The position numbers were made by a program, and so were the translations under genes. A stretch of DNA of 64,000 bases, from NCBI RefSeq assembly GCF_904846525.1, contig NZ_CAJHAZ010000009.1:1-64000 (forward strand), read 5' to 3'. This DNA is from Psychrobacter sp. 1044 (GTDB lineage: Bacteria > Pseudomonadota > Gammaproteobacteria > Pseudomonadales > Moraxellaceae). This document shows, piece after piece, positions 1 through 9,150 of the stretch (positions are counted from its first letter, which is position 1; each line of letters begins with the position of its first letter). The notes under the pieces are model-generated. The model saw only the letters and a program-made list of their open reading frames with translations, had not been told where the DNA came from and ran no database searches.

Positions 1-60
1 TAGAGAGCCCTGTTTGAAATAGTCTCTTTATTTTAAAGCCTTTATACTTACTTTTACAGA

Positions 61-100
61 TTAGGGACACGCCCTAGGACGTGTTGAATATCAACTCATA
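61..100. repeat. Remnant ends of MITE-like repeat
   Basis: The stretch holds GACACGCCCTAG (66-77), identical to the right end of the 176-bp element at 20105-20280. It runs directly into CTAGGACGTGTTGAAT, which resembles the left end of the same element. Two abutting ends without an interior suggest a collapsed or internally deleted copy. It lies just downstream of the UPF0149 gene. The assignment rests only on the short end match. Confidence 0.4.
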
Positions 101-126
101 TCAAAGCATTTACGATAGCGTCTTTA

Positions 127-780
127 TTATGAAGGACGGTTTTGATTCATCGCATCAACGACTGGCGGCATTGGCTTTGGTAACTTGCCTTCTGCCTGCA
201 GCTCTTTGGTGGTTTTGGCATCGATAGCCAGTCCCGCAATCAGGGCAATATCTTTGACAGGTTTACGCGTGCGGGTGGCAAAGCTCACTGGCACCATGCG
301 CGCAAACTCATAAATATGCAGATAAGACTCTTCGCCACCTTCAAAGTTTTCGTCATCTTCTAAGCGAATACCACCGATTTTAGCCAAATCAGACAACATC
401 TCATTTTCGTCACCACTTAGACCACAGTCGGTAATCCCAAAACCCGTCATAAAACCATTTGCCCACTGTTTCAATGCCATCACGCGCTCGTACAAATCAT
501 GTTCATCATCTGGTACTAATGGCGTGTAAGAATAAGCATCGTCTTTGTCTTTAAGCTGAAAAACCGTGTCTTCCGCTTCTTCTGTTAACAGTGTCAATGC
601 CTCATCAGGTAAAGGCGCAAAACTGAGCTCCTCAAATACCTTAGCCCATACTTGCTCATCAGGCGCATTACAAGCAGTCATAAGCCCTGTCATCAAGCCG
701 TGCACCTCGCTGATAGATACGTCAGTCCAGTCATCAAAAGCCGTCAGCCATGTATTCCAGCCAGATATATTGTCATTCAT
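127..780 (-). CDS. UPF0149 (YgfB/YecA-like) family protein
   Basis: A 217-residue protein with the family pattern: an N-terminal segment with a SEVHGLMTGLMTA motif (about residues 24-36) and a central acidic region with KQWANGFMTGFG (about 104-115). The C-terminal residues 160-190 (EFARMVPVSFATR) follow the usual layout of UPF0149 proteins. Their biochemical role is poorly defined; YgfB in Pseudomonas has been linked to transcriptional control, which I do not claim here. It is transcribed divergently from the coiled-coil protein and zapA. The same neighbourhood (UPF0149 next to zapA) is common in gammaproteobacteria and supports the call. The ATG at 778-780 has an AGGA about 11 bases upstream. 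No signal peptide or membrane segment is seen. Confidence 0.85.
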   Translation of the reverse strand: MNDNISGWNTWLTAFDDWTDVSISEVHGLMTGLMTACNAPDEQVWAKVFEELSFAPLPDEALTLLTEEAEDTVFQLKDKDDAYSYTPLVPDDEHDLYERVMALKQWANGFMTGFGITDCGLSGDENEMLSDLAKIGGIRLEDDENFEGGEESYLHIYEFARMVPVSFATRTRKPVKDIALIAGLAIDAKTTKELQAEGKLPKPMPPVVDAMNQNRPS

Positions 781-1026
781 AATAGAGGTCCTAGTGATTG
801 ATTATTGCTTAAAAAATATTGCTTAAAAAATAAAAACAGACGGATAAAATAGGTTTGAGACATCGCTTGATATTATCAATCAAACCATGGCTAATAAAAA
901 TAAACAAACAACGCCTAATATAGGTAATTACTTTGTTGATATAGATATTATGCGGTCACCTATGGCATTATTAAACGCAGAGAACAAAATTCATTCACGC
1001 TTACTTGTTAAGGATAAAAACTGACT

Positions 1027-1467
1027 ATGTATGATCAACTTAGAATATTAGAAAAAATGATACTCGACATAAAAAAACAGTATCAGCTTGTCAGTGCTGA
1101 ACTTAGCAGCCTCAAACAGCATCCTGTTAGCGACCCTCAAGAGCTTGCAACATTAACGACCAAGCTCAACACTAGTCATAGCGAACGCGACGGTGCCAAA
1201 AAACAATTGAACGATCTCGACAAGCGCTACCAAAGCTTGGCTGAAGCGCATCATATGATAGGCGAAGAGCAAGATAAATTGCAAAAACAGGTCAGCCAAT
1301 TGCAACAACAAAACAGCCAGTTACAGCAACAAAATAATGAATTAAAGCAGCAATATAGCGATATTAAACAGCAAAACAGTGAGCTGCAGAAAAAGAATCA
1401 ATTGGCAGCAGAGCGTACACAAGTTGTATTAAAACGCTTAACCCACATCGATCAAGTAGAAGGCTGA
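1027..1467 (+). CDS. Coiled-coil protein upstream of zapA
   Basis: A 146-residue protein that is almost entirely coiled coil. Residues 60-130 are a glutamine-rich heptad region with repeated QLQQQNSQLQQQNNELKQQ-like units. There is no membrane segment or signal peptide. It lies 116 bp upstream of zapA on the same strand, where many gammaproteobacteria carry a small coiled-coil protein (the TIGR02449 type). A role linked to cell division is inferred from position only. It could also be a ZapB-like filament protein, but the sequence is too low in complexity to decide. An AAGGAT precedes the ATG at a longer than usual distance. Confidence 0.7.
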   Translation: MYDQLRILEKMILDIKKQYQLVSAELSSLKQHPVSDPQELATLTTKLNTSHSERDGAKKQLNDLDKRYQSLAEAHHMIGEEQDKLQKQVSQLQQQNSQLQQQNNELKQQYSDIKQQNSELQKKNQLAAERTQVVLKRLTHIDQVEG

Positions 1468-1583
1468 TCAGTGATGGTAATAAACGATGACCGATCATCA
1501 CTACTTGCTAATGAAACCGACAAAATCAAAACGGTAATATTTTATATTACTCATTTTACTGACCAGACATTGTAGGATTTATC

Positions 1584-2015
1584 ATGACCGATGACCACAA
1601 AAACTCTATAGAAGAAAAGCCACAAAATGGCCAACAGCAGAATATTTCTTCTAAACCACAACCAGTCGCTGCAACTGGTTCAAATACGTCGAGTGCTACT
1701 GTGAAAACCACTATCCCTGAACCACAAATCAAAAAGGTTGATATTGCAATTGCGGGTGTCACCTATCCTATTTATTGCCCAGTACACGAACAAGAAGAGC
1801 TGCTCTCAGCTGTCTCGTATATCAATAACCATGCACTAGATCTCAAACGAGATGCGCCAAGCCTCAGTCAAGAAAGTATCTTGGTACTGTGCTGCTTGAA
1901 TTTGTATGAAAAAATACACACCAATCAAAGAAGCGATGAAGATCGACTACAGCAAGACAAACAATCTGAAGCGCTATTAAATAAAATTATGAAAGACGCA
2001 CAGTCTGTTTTATAA
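1584..2015 (+). CDS. zapA: Cell division protein ZapA
   Basis: A 143-residue protein. The ZapA domain starts near residue 52 (KKVDIAIAGVTYPIYCP) and continues through a helical region with EELLSAVSYIN and QESILVLCCLNLYEKI. ZapA binds FtsZ in the cytoplasm and promotes bundling of Z-ring filaments. The first 50 residues are polar and low in complexity (rich in Q, S and T), an extension beyond the usual protein of about 100 residues. It follows the coiled-coil gene and is closed by a strong hairpin terminator. The ATG at 1584 keeps the extension; I see no later methionine that would give a full ZapA domain. Confidence 0.85.
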   Translation: MTDDHKNSIEEKPQNGQQQNISSKPQPVAATGSNTSSATVKTTIPEPQIKKVDIAIAGVTYPIYCPVHEQEELLSAVSYINNHALDLKRDAPSLSQESILVLCCLNLYEKIHTNQRSDEDRLQQDKQSEALLNKIMKDAQSVL

Positions 2016-2039
2016 GCGCATATTACGCGACGAAACAAT

Positions 2040-2074
2040 AAGCGCTTCGCTCTGATGAGCCAAGCGCTTTTTTA
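2040..2074 (+). terminator. Terminator after zapA
   Basis: AAGCGCTT is repeated on both sides of an inner GCTC-TGAT-GAGC hairpin, giving a long stem followed by a T-run. It sits between the converging zapA and the 98-residue membrane protein gene. Confidence 0.85.
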
Positions 2075-2097
2075 TGCCCAAGCCATAATCTAATTAT

Positions 2098-2394
2098 TTA
2101 TACGTCAGGGTTATAAACCTTACCTGCATGAAAATCTGCTTGATGCTCATAATTGCAAAAAAACAATGCTTGGTTTTCGCCAATAGCACTCTCACTATTT
2201 GCAGCCAAGTTGGGCTTGGTTTCAAGGACGCCTCGGTATTCAGCCAAGCTGTTGCCACAAAAATTGCACTGACGCGGTGTAATCACATCCCCTTTTTTTG
2301 GCATCATGCTTTTGGGCGCACGCGGGTACATAAATTTATAAAACCCCCACATTACTATCCAAATAACGATGATGATAATGATAACAGCAAACAC
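2098..2394 (-). CDS. Small membrane protein with cysteine pair motifs
   Basis: A 98-residue protein that I do not assign to a named family. One hydrophobic N-terminal helix (residues 2-22) is followed by a cytoplasmic-looking domain. CNFCGN lies near residue 43, and a later CNYEHQADFH segment could complete a zinc-binding site together with the first pair. The start is GTG (2392-2394), supported by AAAGGAG nine bases upstream. It converges on zapA, with a terminator between them. The cysteine arrangement suggests a small zinc ribbon, but this is inference. Confidence 0.6.
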   Translation of the reverse strand: MFAVIIIIIVIWIVMWGFYKFMYPRAPKSMMPKKGDVITPRQCNFCGNSLAEYRGVLETKPNLAANSESAIGENQALFFCNYEHQADFHAGKVYNPDV

Positions 2395-2498
2395 GGCAGT
2401 GCTCCTTTGAATATGAGTAAGCGCTATGAATGATAAAAGCCGCTTGGCGGATTATTCAATACGTCTGAACAGTATAACTTAACCAGCAATACTGACGA

Positions 2499-2606
2499 TA
2501 TAGTCAGAGCATTTTTAAACCGCTACGGTGTTACCCGCCCTAGATGTACTCAGTGTACTATCTGCGGTCGGTCGCCTTGTAGCGATTCTAAAACTCCTTG
2601 ACTATA
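2499..2606. repeat. Intergenic inverted repeat, family 2 (diverged copy)
   Basis: About 108 bp with imperfect inverted ends: TATAGTC...CCGCTAC on the left and GTAGCG...GACTATA on the right. Read on the minus strand it shares order and short blocks with the repeat at 22005-22112: ACTATAGTC, TACAAGG, an AGTAC block, and AACACCGTA versus GACACCGTA. It contains no coding potential and fills most of the gap before the glyS terminator. Confidence 0.5.
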
Positions 2607-2681
2607 GTGCTATGCTTTAGCGAGTTAATTGTCCATCCATTTATCATGGTAATTTATCAATAAATGCCATGATACGGTGTA

Positions 2682-2709
2682 AAAAACTGGCCATAGCGGG
2701 CCAGTTTTT
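2682..2709 (-). terminator. glyQS terminator
   Basis: AAAAACTGGCC and GGCCAGTTTTT form an 11-bp perfect stem with a six-base loop. It lies just downstream of the glyS stop and is flanked by A and T runs, so it can act in either direction. Confidence 0.85.
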
Positions 2710-2751
2710 GTATTAAACAGAAAATCAAGTGAGCGATTTATATTAGTGAAA

Positions 2752-5001
2752 CTATAGCTGCAACTCACTGATATCAGCGACGGTTAAAAACAATGCGCGT
2801 ACTTGCTTAAGCAGCGCTAAGCGGTTGTTTTTAAGGGCGGCATCTTCACTGTTGACCATCACATTATCAAAGAATTGCGTCAACGGCTCATCTAAGCTGG
2901 CAAGCGTTTGCAATACTTGTGTGTAATCAGCTTGTTCTAGCAGCGGTTTAACCGCCATCTGCGCTTGCAGCACACTTGCATATAAACTTTGCTCGGCAGA
3001 TTCAGACAATAGCGCTTCATCCACAGTATCAGCGACACTCACTTCTGACTTGGCCAATATATTGGCGACACGCTTGTTTGAATCAGCAAGCATCGAGGCT
3101 TGTGACAATTCGCTAAAGGCTTGTACGGCGCGAATACGCTGATCAAAATCAAGCGGCATATGCGGGTTAATCGCTTGCACTGCCTGAATGGTATCGACGC
3201 TCACGCCCTGCTCGGTATACATCGCACGATAGCGCGAGTTTAAGAATGCCATGACCTGAGTAAACGTATCACCCATTTTTTCAATCTTGCTGCCTTCAGC
3301 GTCACTATAGCCTTTAATCGCTTGCTCAACGAGCGCTACCAAATTAATTGGCAATTGCTTTTCAATCAAAATACGCAAGATACCGATGGCTGAACGACGT
3401 AGACTGAACGGATCTTTTGAACCCGTCGGTGCTTGGTCAATGGCGAAAATACCAACAAGCGTATCTAAACGGTCGGCTAATGCTAAGCAAATGCCAATTG
3501 GCGTCTGTGGTAATACGTCGCCACTGAACTTGGGCAAATATTGCTCTTCTAAACTTGCCGCGACTGCTTCAGGCTCATTATTCAAACGCGCATAATAAGT
3601 GCCTGCAATACCTTGTAATTCAGGATATTCACCGACCAACGAGCTTGCCAAATCGGCTTTTGACAAAATACCCGCACGCACCGTTTCATCGATATCAATC
3701 TGCTGACCTTGCTGTTGCATCAAGGCGGCAATAAAGGCGGCAAGCTTGGCAATACGCTCAGATTTTTCCCAAATCGTACCCAGCTTGTCTTGGAAGACGC
3801 GAGTTTTGAGGCTTTCTGTCAACGCAAATAATGGCTGTTTTTGATCTTGTAAGAAGAAAAACTCGGCATCGGCCAAACGTGGACGTACGACTTTCTCATT
3901 ACCTTCGATAATTTGATTGGGATCTTTTGACTCAATGTTGGTAATAAAAATAAAGTAAGGCTGCAACTTGCCTGCTTTATCAGTTAAGCAAAAATACTTT
4001 TGATCCGCTTGCATGGTCGAGATAAGCGCTTCTTGCGGCACTTGTAAAAAACGTGGCTCAAAGCTTGCTCGTAGCGCAATGGGGAAATCAACCAATGCGG
4101 TGACTTCATCCAACAAATCTTGCGGCACGATAGCATCAGCATTGACTTCATCTGCTAGCGCTTTGACTTGGTTTTTGATCAGCATTTGACGCTTATCAAA
4201 ATCAGCCACAACTTTTAAGCCATCAAGCAATTGCTCATAATTACCAGCATGAGCAATCTCATGGTAATTAGGGCTATGGAAGCGATGACCACGCGTTTGA
4301 TTAGCAGTCTGATGACCTTGGATAGTAGCGTCAATCACAGCACTATCTTGCATCAATACTGCCCATTGTACTGGACGGACGAATTCATTACGGCTAGCGC
4401 CTGAGCGCATACGCTTAGCAATCGGCAAGTTATCAAGCGCTGTTTGGAAAATAGCGGGTAGCAATTCAGTCGTTGCTTGACCCTGAATGGTTTGCTCAAA
4501 ACTAATATAACTACCTTTGCTAGTGCCTGATACAGAAATTTTAATACCGTACTTTGTAAGAAAAGATATAGATTTCTGATTCAGTTCTTCTAAGACTTCT
4601 TTATAACCTTGCTTATTTATTTTATCAATAAGTTCTTTAAAATTACGATTTGATTTTTCGTCTTTCGAGTCCCTAAAAAAATTCTCCAATACTTGTGAAT
4701 TTTCGAAAGGTATATTACTACTTACTGAGCCTCTCAAAGCCTTTGAAAGATTACCCTCTGCATCAAACGCGGCTTTAATCGCAGGACCGCGCTTTTGCTC
4801 GCTACGATCCGGCTGCTTATCGCTAATACCCTGAATCTGAAGTGCCAAACGACGCGGCGCAGCAAAAGCTTTAATGCTATCAAAGGTAATATCAGCTTCA
4901 GTTAACTGCGCTATCACGCTTGCTTGTAGCGCATCACGTAGAGGTTTTAGGCTTTTTGGAGGTAGCTCTTCACACCCCAGTTCAAATAGAATAGTACTCA
5001 T
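2752..5001 (-). CDS. glyS: Glycyl-tRNA synthetase beta subunit
   Basis: The beta subunit of the tetrameric bacterial GlyRS, which contributes tRNA recognition to the glycine activation carried out with GlyQ. Clear family signatures are FELGCEELPPKSL at the N terminus, FAAPRRLAL near residue 46, GNEKVVRPRLADAEFFF in the middle and a C-terminal DALR-type end (LTVADISELQL). It is 749 residues long, against about 689 in E. coli. The excess maps mainly to residues 91-148, a lysine-, asparagine- and serine-rich stretch encoded by unusually AT-rich DNA (about 4558-4731), between a KALRG motif and the resumption of conserved sequence at YGIKIS/KGSYISF. The frame is kept. It follows glyQ with a nine-base gap, so the two are cotranscribed. 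Confidence 0.95.
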   Translation of the reverse strand: MSTILFELGCEELPPKSLKPLRDALQASVIAQLTEADITFDSIKAFAAPRRLALQIQGISDKQPDRSEQKRGPAIKAAFDAEGNLSKALRGSVSSNIPFENSQVLENFFRDSKDEKSNRNFKELIDKINKQGYKEVLEELNQKSISFLTKYGIKISVSGTSKGSYISFEQTIQGQATTELLPAIFQTALDNLPIAKRMRSGASRNEFVRPVQWAVLMQDSAVIDATIQGHQTANQTRGHRFHSPNYHEIAHAGNYEQLLDGLKVVADFDKRQMLIKNQVKALADEVNADAIVPQDLLDEVTALVDFPIALRASFEPRFLQVPQEALISTMQADQKYFCLTDKAGKLQPYFIFITNIESKDPNQIIEGNEKVVRPRLADAEFFFLQDQKQPLFALTESLKTRVFQDKLGTIWEKSERIAKLAAFIAALMQQQGQQIDIDETVRAGILSKADLASSLVGEYPELQGIAGTYYARLNNEPEAVAASLEEQYLPKFSGDVLPQTPIGICLALADRLDTLVGIFAIDQAPTGSKDPFSLRRSAIGILRILIEKQLPINLVALVEQAIKGYSDAEGSKIEKMGDTFTQVMAFLNSRYRAMYTEQGVSVDTIQAVQAINPHMPLDFDQRIRAVQAFSELSQASMLADSNKRVANILAKSEVSVADTVDEALLSESAEQSLYASVLQAQMAVKPLLEQADYTQVLQTLASLDEPLTQFFDNVMVNSEDAALKNNRLALLKQVRALFLTVADISELQL
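4558..4731 (-). other. AT-rich in-frame insertion within glyS
   Basis: This encodes residues 91-148 of GlyS, including DSKDEKSNRNFKELIDKINK. By memory of the E. coli protein, about 31 residues separate the conserved blocks on either side, whereas here there are about 83. The base composition is visibly more AT-rich than the flanking glyS sequence. The insert could be a mobile in-frame peptide element or a lineage-specific expansion. Confidence 0.55.
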
Positions 5002-5010
5002 GGGATGCTC

Positions 5011-6066
5011 CTATTTATTGTTATTAGTAGATTGGTTGTTATCAATAGTTTGATTGCTTTCTGTATTCTCAGCGGCTTCTTCTTTTGGCAAATACTTATC
5101 GAGCGCCGCTTGACGATGTGCCTCATCCGCTAATGGAAAGCCTAACTTAGCTCGTGCTTCAACGTAACCAATGGCAACCTTACGGGCAAGCGTACGCACA
5201 CGTAAGATAAAACGCTGACGTTCGGTCACTGAAATCGCACCGCGCGCATCGAGCAAGTTAAAGGCATGCGAAGCTTTTAGTACCATCTCATAAGCAGGTA
5301 ATGGCAAACCTTCGGCAACCAATTTATCTGCTTGCTGCTCATAAAAATCAAACATCTGACCCATCATTGGCACATCAGCGTGCTCAAAGTTATAAGTCGA
5401 CTGCTCAACTTCGTTTTGATGAAAGACATCGCCATAAGTGACGCGACCAAACTCACCATCTGCCCAGACCAAATCGTAAACGCTGTCAACACCCTGCACG
5501 TACATTGCCAAGCGCTCAAGTCCATAAGTGATTTCACCAGTCACTGGGAAGCACTCAAGACCGCCTACTTGCTGGAAGTACGTAAATTGCGTTACTTCCA
5601 TACCGTTGAGCCAAATCTCCCAGCCTAGTCCCCACGCACCCAGCGTTGGCGACTCCCAGTTATCTTCAACAAAACGCACATCGTGCACCAATGGATCAAT
5701 ACCAATGGCTCTTAGCGAGTCCAAATACAGCTCTTGGATATTGGGTGGATTTGGCTTTAGCACCACTTGAAACTGATAGTAATGCTGCAAGCGGTTGGGG
5801 TTGTCACCGTAGCGACCATCGGTTGGACGACGTGACGGCTGCACATAGGCAGCATTCCAACGCTCAGGACCTAACGAGCGTAAAAATGTCGCGGTGTGAA
5901 AAGTACCCGCGCCGACTTCCATATCATAAGGCTGCAAGATAACACAGCCCTTATCTGCCCAATAATTCTGTAGGGTTAGGATTAAATCCTGAAACGTCAT
6001 CGGTTGAGGGTCTGTATTTTCTATCATCGGAGTTGTCGCTTGGGATGTCATAGTTTGGGTTTTCAT
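5011..6066 (-). CDS. glyQ: Glycyl-tRNA synthetase alpha subunit
   Basis: The catalytic subunit of tetrameric GlyRS, which forms glycyl-adenylate and charges tRNA-Gly with GlyS. Characteristic blocks include [64 protein letters not shown] and a C-terminal [13 protein letters not shown]. The frame is open to a GTG at 6156. I prefer the ATG at 6064-6066, because the 30 upstream residues are unlike GlyQ and even this start leaves about 20 extra residues before the conserved region. None of the candidate starts has a strong ribosome-binding site. A short glutamate- and asparagine-rich tail extends past the usual C terminus. The tRNA-Gly gene is 10 kb away and not linked. Confidence 0.93.
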   Translation of the reverse strand: MKTQTMTSQATTPMIENTDPQPMTFQDLILTLQNYWADKGCVILQPYDMEVGAGTFHTATFLRSLGPERWNAAYVQPSRRPTDGRYGDNPNRLQHYYQFQVVLKPNPPNIQELYLDSLRAIGIDPLVHDVRFVEDNWESPTLGAWGLGWEIWLNGMEVTQFTYFQQVGGLECFPVTGEITYGLERLAMYVQGVDSVYDLVWADGEFGRVTYGDVFHQNEVEQSTYNFEHADVPMMGQMFDFYEQQADKLVAEGLPLPAYEMVLKASHAFNLLDARGAISVTERQRFILRVRTLARKVAIGYVEARAKLGFPLADEAHRQAALDKYLPKEEAAENTESNQTIDNNQSTNNNK

Positions 6067-6239
6067 AGTAAAGCCACTGTGGAATGGATATTTATAAATA
6101 AAGTTTTGATAGCACTCGTATAGCCTATTCGGCAACGACTCTATTTGCCTGCTCACCTTACTAAAAATTGACCATTTTATCTATATTTACATCAATTAAA
6201 TTTATGCTGCAGACCTAAACGAGTCGTTATAGGGCTCAT

Positions 6240-6372
6240 TTATAATCAAACTGCTGCAATATAGGAGACACAAAAGTAGCAGATAAAAAAATACCCAAAT
6301 GCGCGAGCATCTGGGCAGGAGGAAAAGTATGTCTTTGGTATCCTGATGAGTCAGGCTTTTTGTTTTTTAGTC
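6240..6372 (+). ncRNA. Candidate small RNA or leader transcript
   Basis: The gap between two minus-strand genes (glyQ and the PspC gene) holds plus-strand signals. An imperfect hairpin CCAAATGCGCGAGCATCTGG (6296-6315) is followed by AGGAGG and a short reading frame, ATG at 6329 ending TGA at 6346 (five residues). A CCTGA-TGAG-TCAGG hairpin follows, running into a T-rich tract, which looks like a weak intrinsic terminator. GGA occurs three times. No clear promoter is visible. The rest of the gap shows nothing else. Function unknown. Confidence 0.25.
6342..6370 (+). terminator. Possible plus-strand terminator
   Basis: CCTGA/TCAGG is a 5-bp stem with a TGAG loop, followed by CTTTTTGTTTTTT. The stem is short but the T tract is strong. 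No plus-strand gene lies upstream of it apart from the candidate small RNA. Confidence 0.4.
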
Positions 6373-6487
6373 GAACTGCTATTCTTTTTTTTGGTAAAAA
6401 TCTATCTGAGATAATCTCGATAGTGATGCTATCAAAACGATACTACTATTAAGCTATTAAAAAGATAAGAGCAAATATAAAAAAATC

Positions 6488-6700
6488 TTATTGGTAAGAC
6501 GCACTAGTCGCTTTTGGCATGATTATCCATAAAATTATATAAATTAAGATGCCAGGTACTGCTGCACTCAAAGATGAGATAATCACGAATAATACTCTCA
6601 CCCAAGTTGGTGACCAACCAACGTATTCGGCAATGCCGCCCATCACACCTGCTATCATGCGATTGTTCTGTGAGCGATGTAGTTTTGCTAGTTTAGCCAA
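6488..6700 (-). CDS. PspC-domain membrane protein
   Basis: A 70-residue protein that is nearly all PspC domain. It contains LHRSQNNRMIAGVMGGIAEY (residues 6-25), then WSPTWVRVLFVIISS, and a hydrophobic helix that includes PGILIYIILWIIMP. PspC domains occur in stress-response membrane proteins; stand-alone short ones are common and their role is often unknown. No other phage-shock genes are nearby, so a full Psp system is not supported. It is a single gene with long gaps on both sides. Confidence 0.85.
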   Translation of the reverse strand: MAKLAKLHRSQNNRMIAGVMGGIAEYVGWSPTWVRVLFVIISSLSAAVPGILIYIILWIIMPKATSASYQ

Positions 6701-7264
6701 ATCAAATACCTCTCTATCATTTCTATTGTTATTTGAAATTCTGCTTTTTTTCTTCTGTTTTTATGCTTTTTTCCGATTGTAGTTAGGAAGCTGCTTAGCC
6801 TTCTTAACTTATGAATAAGTATAGCAACTATTTAATATTTATCTGTTGAACGTATAGACGTACTTTGTGAGTTTATGCTAACCAAGCTTGCCCTAATCTG
6901 TCATAAAACCTCATAAACTGCTGATTTTAAATAGTTATTTCAAAATGTTTCATGATTAGCTTTATTGCTGCCATATTACACATGTTGTTACAAATCCAAT
7001 ATTTAGCCATTTTCAGCACATAGATATTGTGTAGATGGACCTTCAGAAATGGTGAGATACTCAAACACTTACAGTTAAATTAATAACTTGGTCATATTTT
7101 TATCAGAAAAAAGTCGTATAAAGTCGTATAAAAAGATACCCCTTTACAATAACCTACCTGTAAATCGCCTTAAACCTTTATAACATGCTGGTAAATAACA
7201 GATATTCCAGCAGTCTATCTATAAAATTAGTGTGATGAAGCATGACTAAAAATTAAGGAAAGCT
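6701..7264. other. Intergenic region upstream of nadR-like gene
   Basis: A 564-bp AT-rich gap with no convincing gene. A direct duplication of AGTCGTATAAA lies at about 7110-7131. A pyrimidine-rich segment precedes the nadR-like gene, whose own ATG has an AAGGAAAG just upstream. It must contain the promoters of the PspC gene (leftward) and the NAD genes (rightward), but I could not fix them. Confidence 0.4.
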
Positions 7265-8305
7265 ATGTACGAGTCAGGATTGATGATTGGACATTTTGAG
7301 CCACTACATTTAGGTCAAATGCGCAGTATATTGGCTGCGGCAGGACAAGTGAAAACCTTGCATATTATCATTATGGCGCATCCAGCACCGCATCCAGACT
7401 TTGAGATTACTTTGCAAGACAAAGCACGTTGGCTACAGATGGCGTGTGCTGATTTGCCATTTATCCAGATTCATACCACTCATGAGATTGAGCTGCCGCT
7501 ACATGATAGCTTCGTTGATGTGACAATCGACATTCCTACCAGCAATGCCAAACTACAACGTTTGACGACAGCGCTCGACTTACCAGCAGATACAGTCTTG
7601 TTTGTCGCAGAAAACCACCCATTGGCGCAGAGTGATGTCTATGAGCGATTATCGATGCCAGTCGTCACGACCCCGTTACAGCCTGAGTTTGATTCTTATG
7701 CCATCGCTCGTAACCCAGTCGCGCATTGGTCAGCTATTCATCCCCAAGCGCGCGGCGACTATACCAAAACGGTGGCGATTGTTGGCGGTGAAAGTTCGGG
7801 TAAGACCACATTGGTACATAAACTGGCCAATTATTATGGCGCCAGCTTCGCTTTAGAGATGGGACGCTTATATGTCGGCACAGATTTGGGCGGTAGTGAA
7901 GTCGGTCTACAATACAATGACTATGGTCCGATTGCCCTTCAGCATGCTCAAGCTATAAGAGATGCGGCGGCTAATGCGACCGCTCCTGTCACCATCGTTG
8001 ATACCGATTTTGTGACCACTCAAGCATTTTGTGAAGAATATGAAGGTCGCAGCCATCCTTTTGTGGCGGCTTGTATCGATGAGTTTCGCTTAGATCATAC
8101 CATTATGCTGGATAACAATACGCCGTGGATTGATGATGGCATGCGCTCATTGGGCACGCCTGAGGCACGTGGACGCTTTGAGCGACGTCTCGTCGATATT
8201 TTTGCTCGTCATGATATCAAACCACACATGGTTGATCAGCCAGATTACGATGCGCGCTATCAGCAAGCGCTGCTGCTTATCGATCAGTATGTTTATGGCA
8301 GATAG
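7265..8305 (+). CDS. nadR: NadR-like NMN adenylyltransferase / ribosylnicotinamide kinase
   Basis: A bifunctional NAD salvage enzyme of 346 residues. The N-terminal nucleotidyltransferase domain has the GHFEPLHLGQ signature (residues 9-18). The C-terminal kinase domain starts near residue 169 with a Walker A motif, VGGESSGKTTL. The N-terminal helix-turn-helix that makes enterobacterial NadR a repressor is absent, so this protein should be purely enzymatic. It would phosphorylate nicotinamide riboside and adenylate NMN to NAD in the cytoplasm. The pnuC gene lies 113 bp downstream, which matches the usual transporter-kinase pairing and strongly supports the function. Confidence 0.9.
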   Translation: MYESGLMIGHFEPLHLGQMRSILAAAGQVKTLHIIIMAHPAPHPDFEITLQDKARWLQMACADLPFIQIHTTHEIELPLHDSFVDVTIDIPTSNAKLQRLTTALDLPADTVLFVAENHPLAQSDVYERLSMPVVTTPLQPEFDSYAIARNPVAHWSAIHPQARGDYTKTVAIVGGESSGKTTLVHKLANYYGASFALEMGRLYVGTDLGGSEVGLQYNDYGPIALQHAQAIRDAAANATAPVTIVDTDFVTTQAFCEEYEGRSHPFVAACIDEFRLDHTIMLDNNTPWIDDGMRSLGTPEARGRFERRLVDIFARHDIKPHMVDQPDYDARYQQALLLIDQYVYGR

Positions 8306-8418
8306 ACGACATGGTAAAAATAGCGATGGCAAGAATAGCGATAATACAAAAATAATATGATACTAAAAAATAAAATAAGAACTCATTGTAGTTTTAATAC
8401 TTTAAGGAAAAAGGCTTT

Positions 8419-9150
8419 ATGCGTATTCAGCTATTAGATAATATTACTGGAAAGTGGGCGATGCAATGGATTGTCACTTGGTTCATTTGCGGGGTAATAG
8501 CCTTATCCGCAGGTTTTTGGCTCACGACAGAACACACCACACTTGATATGTTTTATTTGGGCGTGTCTTTCGTTGGTTTGGTCTGTGTGGTTTCGCTATC
8601 ATTTCGCAAAAACGTCATGGGCAACGGGCTGGGAATGGCAGCGACTGCGGGAGAAGTCGTCGTGCAGGCGACGTCTGGTGCAGTCGGTTTGATGCTCGCG
8701 CCACTTTTCAACTTTTTCACCCATGTCTACGGTATTTTTTATTGGTCAAAACATACCGATCCTGATGGCGACATGATACCAAAGGCGGCGAGCAAAGCAG
8801 TTTGGTTAATTACCGCCGCCTTTATTATTATTGGTCTCGCACTTTTCCCCACGGTAAATAATTTACTCGCCAGCTATGGCTATGCAGTGGTTGAAAATGA
8901 TAATAGTAAATTCCTAGGATTTATCTCCTTCTTTTGGATCAACGTCATTGCTTTTGTCCTCTCCATCACTGCACAAGCCGCAATGATTTTGCGCTATTCA
9001 TTTAACTGGTGGTTATGGATTATCGTTAACTTTGTCTGGCTCATCGTCAATCTAATGTCGGGCAATTACATTTTTGCCATTCAAACCATGATATATCAAA
9101 TAAACGCTTTTATTGGTTTGTATGAATGGCAGCGCAGTGAACAAGGTTAA
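8419..9150 (+). CDS. pnuC: PnuC-type nicotinamide riboside transporter
   Basis: A 243-residue inner membrane protein with about seven hydrophobic helices. The C-terminal part has the PnuC pattern WWLWIIVNFVWLIVNLMSG followed by IQTMIYQINAFIGLYEW. PnuC proteins carry nicotinamide riboside by facilitated diffusion, driven by phosphorylation inside the cell. The adjacent nadR-like kinase is the expected partner and the two are probably cotranscribed. AAGGAAAAAGG precedes the ATG. Confidence 0.88.
   Translation: MRIQLLDNITGKWAMQWIVTWFICGVIALSAGFWLTTEHTTLDMFYLGVSFVGLVCVVSLSFRKNVMGNGLGMAATAGEVVVQATSGAVGLMLAPLFNFFTHVYGIFYWSKHTDPDGDMIPKAASKAVWLITAAFIIIGLALFPTVNNLLASYGYAVVENDNSKFLGFISFFWINVIAFVLSITAQAAMILRYSFNWWLWIIVNFVWLIVNLMSGNYIFAIQTMIYQINAFIGLYEWQRSEQG

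Noticed and set aside
6067..6156. GTG at 6156 as glyQ start
   Set aside because: The extra 30 residues do not resemble GlyQ, and the GGG-like sequence is too close to the GTG to act as a ribosome-binding site.
7000..7264. NAD-responsive riboswitch upstream of the nadR-like gene
   Set aside because: I could not identify a conserved riboswitch core or a sequestering hairpin over the start codon.
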